A stretch of 64,000 nucleotides of DNA, taken from the NCBI GenBank assembly GCA_963969365.1, contig OZ017746.1, forward strand, positions 3,534,001 through 3,598,000. The letters are read 5' to 3'. Positions 33,358-42,637 of this stretch are shown here, one piece after another. The notes beneath the pieces were generated by a model. That model did no database searches. It was not told the DNA's origin and saw only the letters and a program-made list of their open reading frames with translations. A program made the position numbers and the translations under genes. The stretch comes from Asterochloris sp. CNOR1. Its lineage: Eukaryota > Chlorophyta > Trebouxiophyceae > Trebouxiales > Trebouxiaceae. Within the stretch, counting starts at the first letter, position 1, and every line of letters begins with the position of its first letter.

Positions 33358-35620
33358 TCAGTTCTTCAGCATCTGGTTTGCCTTGTCGACAGTCCACAGC
33401 ATGATGCCGTTGGCAGGCGCCGCTCGGGCAATGCAGGGTGTGAAGCCCCTGTAAAACCTGCCAATGCCGCCCTCGGCCATGAGTTTCTGTAGAAATGAAG
33501 CTTCTACTGTGTGAGAAGCTTCTGCCATTCCAGCACAAGTAAAGTATGACCGCAATCTAACAAGCAGCGACAGACCTCACCTGGAAGGCAACAGCAATGG
33601 TGGGGTACTTTCGCTGGCTGGGCTCGATGGCATCAGTCATCTGCGCAGACTTGATGACATCCAGAGGGTACACAGTCAGCCAATACATCAGCCCACCAAC
33701 ACCCCCTGCACAGCAGCAGCCATTTGCTGGAAGCGAGATGGGTCTGATCGTGCAGCGTGAACGAAGGCATGTTTGCAGTCAGCGCACGGCAGGAAGGAGG
33801 ATTAGAACACAGCATGATGACCAGAAATCAAGGTGCAGGCAGTGAAGATGACAACACATGGGGAGCGTGTTGTGACAGCTGCCCAGCAAGCTTGTCTTCA
33901 GCAGGCGTGTAGGCAGGTACGCCTGTCCAGGGCGGACCAGATGTGCACTGCTCACCTGCTGAGATGACCTGCCAGGCAGGCAGCTCTGCCTGAGTGCAGC
34001 CCTTTGACTTGGCCAGCTGGTCCTTGATGACCTCAAAGGACCCCAGGTAAATAGAGTTGGCAGGCACATTACGGAGAATGGTCACGGGCAGGCCCTGGGC
34101 CGGGCCCCGTATGCCGTTTGTGCGGATGGTGGCCCTCACGCAGTCTCCAACCGTGGTGTAGGCGGCTGCAGGGCAGGATATTGGTGCAACAGCAGGGCAG
34201 CATGGCGCTGTGTGGGCAGATCATGGTAAGGTGGCAGGGTGCCTATGTTGAGTTGTGACAAGTGGCAGCTCATAAAGTGTGGTAGCACGGCACTCGGGGT
34301 GCAAGAGCTGCGTGGCGTCATAAGGGGCCAGCAACAGGCTAGCTGACTGCAGCGCTGACAACAAGCAATAGCGCGGTGACAACTTGCCACAGCAGCTCTA
34401 GGCAGCCTGTGAGTCAAGGCCAGTGTCAGCCTGTCACAGCAGTGCCATGCTTGCTGGCCCCAGGCTCCCACCAGACCCTGCATGTGTTGCAGAGGGTGCG
34501 CTGCATGCCAGCGGCCTCACGTTTGTAGTTGGGGTCGCTCTTGGAGCGGATGATCTGCACTTGGATCTGGGATTTGTAAAAGTCAATGGGGCCTTCGGCA
34601 AAGGCTGCCACGCCACCTGTGATGGCCCCAGCCTGCAAGGGGAAGCCATGGTCAGCACACCGCAGCTGTGACTTGCAGGCCAGCAGGTAGAGTGCTGCAG
34701 GGTCCCATGCCATAAAGCAAGTGCAGCAGCGATAAACTGAGCCTCTGCAGCTCTGGGGCTGGCCAGCAAGTGGGTGGGAGCAGCTGGGCCCTTTCTGTGT
34801 AGAGCTATGTGCAGCTTGCAGCAGGGCTCACACCAGGCTCGCACCTTGTAGAAGTCGGCATATGTCAGCTGCCGGGGGTTGCCTTCTGAGTCCTTGGCAA
34901 GATATTGCTTGCTCTGGCCGAAAGCTCCAAAGAGGACCGAGCGGAAGACGATCTGGCCAGCCAGAGGGGATGTGACACCCTGCAGGCGGGGAGGTGGACA
35001 GATGGAGCAATGAAAGGCGCAAAGGCGCAGCTGGCAGTAGACCCCACAGGACGCTGATGCTCCACGGCATGACATCCAGCAGAGCTGCACTTGCCTTGTA
35101 CAGGCCGCGCAGCCCCTCCCACTGTACAGTCTTCTTCACACAGTCGATGGGGCCGGCTGCAGGCAGGCAGCTGTCCCTTGTCGTGCACCGTCTGCCAACA
35201 GTGGTCTTCAACCAGCAGGACAGAGAAATGCAGCAGACTTGTGGCAGAGGGCCCCACCATAGATGGGCCTTGCAGCATCCTGTGTCTGCAGCCGGACTTT
35301 GACCTGCACCGGGGAGAGGAGCAATCTGCCCTGCATGCCTTCTTAACACATGCACCAAGCAGCCAAAAGATCAACGCCTGCTGCTCACAGTGTCAAAGGG
35401 GTGCCCTGTGAAGGTAACTGCTATGCCACCTGCAAGCACCAACCGATCTTATCCAGTTACATCAAACTTCAATTTGGCTGGCGAATGCGTGAACTCTCAT
35501 TGCAAGCAAATATGGTGGACCACCACCAAGCTTTTGGTACATCCACATCTGCAATTCACCTGCTGTGCCCGCAAAGATGTCTTTTGCAACCTTGACCACT
35601 GGATTCTGATGCTGTGACAT
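33358..35620 (-). CDS. Mitochondrial carrier family (SLC25) transporter
   Basis: Inner-membrane metabolite carrier. Nine exons reconstructed in phase: 35560-35620, 35389-35429, 35258-35303, 35095-35156, 34845-34979, 34521-34632, 33956-34165, 33581-33705, 33358-33486; total 306 aa, the usual SLC25 size. The three signature motifs are present: [27 protein letters not shown] and [12 protein letters not shown], each followed by a matrix-loop glycine segment (for example EGLRGLYK and GIGRFYRGF). The first repeat resembles the carnitine/ornithine/BOU group. The second signature (PIDFYK in place of the P-T-E-L-I-K seen in that group) is unusual, so the substrate cannot be assigned. The intron after 35095 has a GC donor (AAG then GCAAGT). 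The position beside two photorespiratory genes suggests transport of a C2-pathway intermediate or amino acid (inference). Confidence 0.88.
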
Positions 35621-35756
35621 GGCGTCACTGCTGGACACACAGCAGGAACACGGGCTAACCACCCGTCTCTGGCTACTCCAGCTTGACGCAACCAGAACCT
35701 GGGCTGTCAGATCATCACTAACCTACCCAGTTGCCTGGCCAAGGGTAGGGTGAGCC
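35621..35756. promoter_or_regulatory. 136-bp divergent region between SLC25 carrier and RraA-like gene
   Basis: Separates the start codons of two head-to-head genes, both with probable mitochondrial products. No named element was recognised. Confidence 0.45.
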
Positions 35757-36760
35757 ATGCTCAAACAGGCAGCATCCCGATTTCTGTCTACTGGAGTGCT
35801 GCAGGGCAGGACCAACAGCGAACTCGGCTTCTTGGCGAAGCGCATGGCAGCCTCTGCATCAAGTGGGCCCAGCACTGCGACTCCCCCACCAGATGCGGCC
35901 AGGGGTGCCACCGCTGACCTCTGTGATGTATTCATTCCTGATCCATTGGACATTGTCACGCAGCGCAACGTTCAGATTGTGGACCCTGTATTCAGGTCCA
36001 AGCTCTGCAGATTCTGATGTGTTCAGTCACCTGCTGCTAGCCGTGCTGACCTGCATTGCTTTCGTGCTGTGCAGAGATTTTGGGGGCAAGCTTCGCTTTA
36101 ATGGTCAAGTGACCACTGTTAAGTGTTTTGAGAACAACCCCCTCGTTCGCAAGGTAACACAGACTGTCGCTTCAACAGGGCACCAACAGTACAAAATCCG
36201 GTGGCAGATGTCCTTTTCAAGGTGATGTGCCACTGCTAACACAGGCACTGGAAGAGCGGGGCAATGGCCGTGTGCTCGTGGTAGATGGTGGAGGCAGCAT
36301 GCGATGCGCCCTTCTGGGCGACAACATTGCTGAGATGGCCCACAAGAATGGCTGGAGCGTGAGCCACTTGTTCATCTCAAGCACATGCAGCCTAAGTGAC
36401 AGTCATCTTGGGGAAAGCAAGCGCCCAGCTGCTGTGCCTGGCACTCTGGCAGCAGGCTGCAGAGGGCTGGTGGCCCTTGGCAACAGCACAGGCAACTTTG
36501 ATGCAGCTGAAGGCAGATCTGACAACCCGTGTCTGGTGCAGGGCATTGTCATCAACGGCTGCATCAGGGACTCGGAGGACATCAGCAAGATGCCTCTGGG
36601 CGTGAAGGCGCTCAACACGTACCCCCTCAAGAGCTCAAAGCGTGACAAGGGTCTCAGAGACGTGCCTGTGACCTTTGCATCAACGACCTTCCAGCCAGGC
36701 AGTTGGCTGTATGCAGACAGGGATGGCATTCTTGTGGCAGCCGAGCAGCTAAAGCTTTGA
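35757..36760 (+). CDS. RraA-family protein (HMG aldolase / oxaloacetate decarboxylase-like), probable mitochondrial
   Basis: Four exons in phase: 35757-35995, 36075-36153, 36245-36358 and 36542-36760; total 216 aa. The family includes 4-hydroxy-4-methyl-2-oxoglutarate aldolase/oxaloacetate decarboxylase and the bacterial RNase E regulator RraA. Diagnostic blocks are TADLCDVF, the core VLVVDGGGSMRCALLGDNIA, GCIRDSEDI (the G-x-x-R-D metal/substrate site) and the C-terminal QPGSWLYADRDGILVA. The N-terminal extension of about 50 residues begins MLKQAASRFLSTGVLQG, Arg/Ser-rich with no early acids, which suits a mitochondrial presequence. Plant homologues keep the aldolase residues, so metal-dependent 2-oxo-acid cleavage is the likeliest activity. 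The stop lies 27 bp from that of the convergent snurportin gene. A degenerate copy lies at 45.4-46.2 kb. Confidence 0.85.
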
Positions 36761-36787
36761 CACTGAGCCCAGCTCAAGGCTTCAGTC

Positions 36788-39300
36788 TCACTCCCCTGCT
36801 GTGCCGTGCCCGTCAGCTCCCTCCTGGCTGGGGCCTGATGCCTTCAGCAAATGCTCAACAGTGATGGGGCTCCTTCTGGCCATATACTGAAACAAGATCT
36901 GCAGAGCATAGGAGACAGTGTGACGACCACATAGCCAATGCACATCTGCATTGGCGGATTAAGCTGGTCGGCACAGTCAAGCACCCTCTTTGAAAATAGC
37001 TAGGGGAAAGCAACCCACTTTGCTGATGACGTCCGCCCGGCCACGCCGCTGGTTTGCCAGCCCTTCGTACTTGAGGTCTGCCCCTGTTGGCTCCCCATCC
37101 ACCAGCTGAATGCCACGGGCACCCACAGAGCATCGCAGGAGGCGCCCTGGTCTGCAGCAGCGCCCTTCACTTTCAGTGCTCTCAGGAGTCTGTATGTGCT
37201 GCCAGTCTAGGGTTGAGAGCTCGAGCACTTGCTGCAGCATACCACTCTGCGATCTCATGCTTGAGCAGTGGGCAGACAGTAAAGGCTCTGGCCTGCTCTG
37301 GGCCAGGCCATGCATGAAGCAGAGCTGAAGGGCTTTTGCAGACCCACCGCAGTCCAGGCCCTGCTTTCCGCACAAACGCCTCCGGCAGCTGTCCCAAGGG
37401 AACAGGCTGCTGATCCCCTGTCACCAGGAGACGGTCCTGGGCATAGGCCAGCACAACTTGCTGCACAGGGCACAGAACAACTCAAAAGGCCAACACAGCT
37501 GCTCATGAAGTCTCAAGCAGGCAGGCAATGTTGAGGCAGGTGCACAGAGTGACATAGCCCTGGCTGACATGACATGACTATGGCTAGCACAGGGAGGCAC
37601 ATTGCCACAGGCAGGGAGGGGTCCCACCTGCTGATCAGGCACTGTGCCGTCCCCTTCAGTCTCGAGCACATACTGACTGCAGTGGGCGTCCTTCCAGAGC
37701 AACGCAAGCGGTGTGGAATCAAGGCTGTAGTGTCCCTCCTTGTGCAGAAAAATGAGGCCATCACGCTGGAAAGGGACAGGGCCTGCATATGCCTCCTGGA
37801 GGGCGCCTGCAGGACAGCCACGCGGGCTTGCACTCTGTCAGCACACTCTTGGTGGGTGCAGCACTGGCCCTGGCCATGTTGGGCTGCTGCAGGCCTTGCA
37901 GAGCACCTGGATATGCACTGGCTGAGTTTGCGCTGGTGGCCAAGCAACTTGCACCGACACCTGGGAGCGCTGTGTGCACATCCAGCAGGTCTGCGTGCAG
38001 GCTGAAATGCAGGGCACGCGTGAGGGCATGGCCATACAGCCCTTCTTGCAGAGCTCACCTGGGGTGCAAGGGGCAGTTGGTACAGCCATAAACTTGTACT
38101 GCTGCTGGGCAGTGGCTGTGCTGCCCATGCAACTCTCTGCCATTTTAGCAGTCAGCCAGTACAGCCTGAACTCAGCCGCACAGTCATACAGAATATAGCC
38201 CTGCCAGCACATGACATCGACAATGTAATATGTCTGCTGGGGCTCTGCAATCAGCGGGGGCAGCCTGTGAGCTGAGTTGGGTAGATTGGGCTGACTATTT
38301 CTGCCAAGCTTCATGTGATGACAAGGACGACACTGGAAAAGCAGTGCAGTCTATTAACTCAGCAGCTTGCATTGTCAGGTGCAGCGTGGTGGTGCAGCTG
38401 CCACCGGCAGGTGCTGCACAGCCATGGGCAGCTGAGTGGCAGGTCAACACACTGTCTTGCCACTTCGAGTACTGTAAGATGCCCACTGGAGCCATTGGGA
38501 GTACTGAACAGAAGCACTGCTGCTCTGCGAGTGGTGGAGGTCACCATTGACGCCCTGGTGAGGGCAGCTGCTGAAGTGTGCGGCAGGTAGCCTGACTCAA
38601 GTCTGCACCAGAGAGACAGCCTCCATGCTGCACTTGGCACCAGCCTCACCGTGGAAGACACAGTCCAGGATGGAGAAGCTGTCTGCTCCAGAGCTGCTGG
38701 CGGTGCTGCCGCCAGGCAAGGGCGAGGGGAAGCTGTGCAGCACCCGGCCGGTGCGCAGACGGCTCACGGTCCAGCAGTTGCTGGCAATGACAAGGCACCG
38801 CCTCCCATCTGGACGCGGCATCACTAGCCTGCACAGGAGGTGTGCAGGCTGCTGTGGCTGCTCGATGTCAATTGCAGCTGAGAACAGGAAACATGCTGCA
38901 CTTATGGGTCCAGATGTCAGCAGGTGGCAGGGCAGGGCTTGTCGCAGCACAAGCCGTGCTCACCAGGCAGACCCCAGGTCTGGAGGCACCTCAGTCATCC
39001 ACTCAGGCTGCATGAGCTGCCCAGCATAATAGCGCCGGATGCTCTCTGGCTGCCTCCCCTCCATGCTCTCGTCCTGTTGTGCAGCATCTTGCTCCTCACC
39101 CTGGGTGGGGCCAGCCAATTGCCTCGCTTTGTCAAGCGCATCTTGCCTGCAGCACGGCAGCTCTGTTGTGCCTGATGCCAGGCCGGCGGGCCTCTGATGG
39201 CAGAAGCATCTTGCCTGCTGTCCTGCTGTCTGGCAAGTGCCTGCAGGCGCCGCTTCTCTTGGAAGTGGGAACTGTTGACTGACTTGGCAGACCTACGCAT
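36788..39300 (-). CDS. SNUPN: Snurportin-1-like snRNP import adaptor
   Basis: Snurportin binds the trimethylguanosine cap of spliceosomal snRNPs and couples them to importin-beta. The N-terminal exon (from about 39300) is basic and helical (FQEKRRLQALARQQDSR), like the segment after the importin-beta-binding region; a further upstream exon may be missing. The cap-binding domain follows: about 38.65-38.84 kb (RRCLVIASNCWTVS, LPGGSTAS, FSILDCVF), about 38.07-38.25 kb (QTYYIVDVMCWQGYILYDCA, FRLYWLTAK, then PCTPGEL), and about 37.62-37.81 kb (DGLIFLHKEGHYSLDSTPLA, then LLWKD). Less conserved 3' exons are near 37.35-37.466 kb, 37019-37151 and 36788-36898 (ARRSPITVEHLLK, ending GTAGE). These landmarks appear in the same order as in human snurportin. 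It is tail-to-tail with the RraA-like gene, 27 bp between stops. Exon edges other than the two exact ones are approximate. Confidence 0.8.
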
Positions 39301-40640
39301 CACTTGCTTGACAAGCAGATCAGAGAACCAGGTATCTGTGCTTCATGTCAATAGAAGCGCTCTTGGCTTCAATGTATGAAATGAAACATGTGCTCCAAGT
39401 TAAGCCTATGAGACACGCTGCACAGATGCTCGGGACTGCGTTTCAGCCCAGTCCTGTTGCCAGCAAAATTTTGCTGGTCCCCCTTGATATGCAGGCTGTG
39501 CGTTACCTGCATTGAGCAGCACGAATGCTGCTTCCAACAATCTAGACAGTGGCTAAGCTGCGGGCCTGTTAGAAACTGGGCCTGCACAGGCAAATGCTGC
39601 TTGTGCGCCCAGCCAGGTGCCTCAGTGGTTGTAGCAAGGGATAACATATTCCTGCACAAGGTGATGGCAACTGCCCAGTGCATCTGCTGCAGATGACAGG
39701 CAGGGCCAAGCTTGACATTTTCTGGACAGCAACTGTAGTGACTGCACACATGGTCATTGGCAGCACAGACATCTAATTAAGGCTGGCTGGCAGATAGAAG
39801 CAATCTGACACCACAACTCTGAGCTCGAGGGGCGATGTAGATGGCAGGTCCAGATCTTTCGCTGCTTGGGGGGTCCCCTGCACCCCCCCTCAAGAAGTTG
39901 GGCAAAATCTGCCTGTTCTGCAAAGTACTTTCACTTGAAGTCAAGCTGCCACAAGCTTCCAGGTGCTCCTGCTGCTCACACAGCTTCTCCTCTGCCAAGC
40001 CACACACCATTCATGCAGCCTAGGTGCTTAAAGGCTGTGGGTGGTGCCACATCTCTAAAGGCGCCGATTGTTTTGATGTTGAACGTAGCAGTGGCAGTGC
40101 TGGAGCTCTGTCTTTGGCACATGCTGTGAGGAAAGGATGGACCTGCTGCAAGGCTCCTGTAGTTTGATGTCAAGAGGCCAGGACCTGCCACCAGCCCACA
40201 GGCATAAGAGCTGCAGATGGCCCAGCAGATGCAGTCCACCTCCTTGGCCCCTGCCTGCAACAACCTGCAGGAAGTGGTCCCAGGTGTCATTTCAAGCTGC
40301 TAAATTTTCTAAGTTGATCTTCATGGTGATGCCAGTTACTTAACATCAGCAAGAGGCACAGGCTTCGCACTTGACAGACTGACTTGCGCAGTGCCTGGCC
40401 AATGACGCCTGCTGCACCCGCAGGGGGCCTGCCAACAGGCAGCAGAGGTACAACAGAGTTGGCTGCAGCAAGGGAGCACCTGTTGCCTGTGCTGCACCCA
40501 GAGGCTTGAGTCAAGTGCCTTTGCCAGCCAGCAGCGCCTGCAGAGGTGCCGCAGGATTAGGCCCCGCAGCGGCCTCTCTCAGCGCTCCAAATGCAGGTTC
40601 CCTGCCTCACGGTCACCTGCAGCGGCCACAATATTGCAGC
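39301..40640. other. Intergenic or unassigned stretch, 1.3 kb
   Basis: No gene can be supported. On the minus strand a peptide with a Rossmann-like G-x-x-G-x-x-G (GAAGVIGQALRK, about 40.38-40.43 kb) and another open stretch near 40.0-40.1 kb (TIGAFRDVAPP) could be exons of a broken or very intron-rich dehydrogenase-type gene, but no start, full domain or consistent exon chain was found. This stretch is not part of the adjacent tandem duplication. Confidence 0.4.
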
Positions 40641-40649
40641 AGGCACACA

Positions 40650-41090
40650 GTTGCTGGTGTAGTGTCTTGCGTGCTGCCTGCCGTAGGTACGGCATGCGCG
40701 AAGCCCTGGCCATCCTGGCACAGGAGGGCCTGCAGGAGTGCTGGCAATGGCATGAGGGACTGCACCACATGATGTGGGAGGAGTTCGAAAGCATAGGGCT
40801 CAACATCTACGTCAGAGGAACACTCAGAGCGGCTTGTTAGCGTCAACGCCATTGCAGTGCGCCTAATACCAAGCAGCAGCAGCAGCGGTAGCAATAGCGC
40901 TTGCCGTGCGTGGTTGGCCTCCCGCACCATGCTGCGGTGCTGCAATACGCAGCTCGTACAGGTTGCCTTCTGCTCTGCTTGACATAGTGTGGCTTTGAGC
41001 AGGGATGCCTTTGGCCCTGGGATCAGTCTCAGAGGCGCAGAGATTGCAGCCTGCAACCACGAGGAGGGCTGCCTCTTGGTCAGAATTGTC
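40650..41090 (+). pseudogene. Truncated duplicate of aminotransferase exon 32326-32494 and following intron
   Basis: Sequence from about 40675 matches the source exon beginning [16 protein letters not shown] and [10 protein letters not shown] are retained, but an insertion before the SERL-equivalent breaks the frame (stop near 40838). The following intron copy is recognisable to about 41085. The next two coding exons (source 32749-33107) are absent, because the copy jumps directly to the carrier's 3' region. There is no 5' half of the gene. This is a non-functional tandem-duplicate remnant. Confidence 0.85.
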
Positions 41091-42104
41091 AAGGCGCCGT
41101 TGCAGGACTGTAACAGTGTGTCATCCAGCAGGGCTGGCAGAGGCCCATCTCTGGTGGGTGTGGGGGAGATTATCATGTCGTTGACATCTTATTTGCATTG
41201 TTGACAGTCCACAGCATGACGCCGCCTTTCCAAGTGCCGCTCGGGCAATGTAGGGTGTGAAACCCCTGTAGAAGCTGCCAATGGCACCCCTGGCCATGAG
41301 TTCCCGCATAAATTTAGCTGTTACTGTGTGAAAGGCTCCTGTCAAGCACAACCAAAAATTCGACAGCAACGGCGGAGAGCTATACCAAGCAGTTACAGAG
41401 CTCCCCAGGAAGGCAACAGCACAATAGTGAGGTACTTTTGCTGGCTGGGCTCAGTGGCATCAGTCATCTGCACAGCCTTGATGACACTTAAGGGGTATAC
41501 AGTCAGCCAGTACATCAGCCCATCAGGACCCTGGGAGCACTGTGGGTCTGAATGTGCAATGCGAATGAGGCATGTTGCAGCCACTGCACGGCAAGAAGGA
41601 GCAGCATAACACAGTATGATGACCAGATGTCCAGGCATTAAAATGGCAGCGCATCGCAGCGCACCGTGACAGCTGCCCAGCAATTCTGTCTACAACAGCT
41701 GGTAGGCAGGTGTGCCTGTCAGGCGGACCAGATGTGCGCTGCTCACCTGCTGAGATGACCATCCAGGCAGGCAGACCTCTGACTTAACAAGCTGCTCCTT
41801 GATCGCCAAAGGACTTTAGACAGATCGAGGTGGCTGACACATTTCTCAGACAGAGTAAGGTCAGGCTCTGGGTCAGGCCTTGTGTGCCAATTGTGCAAAT
41901 GGTGGCCCTCATGCAGTGTTCAACTGTGGTGTAGGCGGCTGCAGGCAGAGTGAGGTGTGTCAGCAGAGCATCATGGCTGTGTGTGGGCAGATGATGGTAA
42001 TGTGGCAGGGTGCCTATGTTGGGTTGGGACATGTGGCAGCTCCATCCAGTCTGGTGGCAGGGCTTCCGGGGGATGAAGCTGCGTGGCAGCATGATAGGGC
42101 AGCT

Positions 42105-42356
42105 AGGATTGGCGGTGGCTGGCTAGCAAATGTGTTACAGAAGTGAAGTGTGTGTGTGGCCCAAGGCCCTTATATACACTGGTCAACGGTCAAGCATATT
42201 AATTCATGGAAGCTGCTATGAGTTATTGTGAAGGCTCCAGAAGAGTCTGTTCCAGAAGCTTCTTGAACATGCAGGGTAGATTGCAGAATGTTCTTGACCA
42301 GTGTGGGACACTCTCACAGACTGGACTGGCATGTCTGGTCTGACTGCCTCTCAACA
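42105..42356 (-). mobile_element. Solo copia LTR
   Basis: About 250 bp matching the LTRs of the copia element at 53377-57939 (the string GGCGGTGGCTGGCTAGC through CTCTCAACA). The first 6 bp of the LTR end differ and no clear target duplication was found, so the left edge is slightly eroded. It sits in an intron copy of the carrier pseudogene. Confidence 0.85.
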
Positions 42357-42637
42357 TAGCGTCAGGCAGCTACAGCAGTGCCTTGCTTGCTGGTTTGAAG
42401 CTCACGGGACGGCCACGCATGTGGCGGCGCACAAGGTGCCCTGCCTGCTGGTGGCCTCACGGTTGTCATTGGGCCCGCTCGTGGAGCAAATGGTGTGGAC
42501 CTGGATCTGGGATTTGTTAAAGTCAATGGGGCCTTCGGCAAAGGCTGGCACACCATCTGTGTTGGCTCCAGCTGTGCAAGGGTCATCCATGGTCAGCACA
42601 CAGCAGCTGTGGTTTGCGGGCCAGCAGGTAGATGAGG

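Noticed and set aside
40287-40514. Possible dehydrogenase exon with a G-x-x-G-x-x-G string
   Set aside because: Single short peptide with no start, neighbouring exons or domain continuation; noted only as unassigned.
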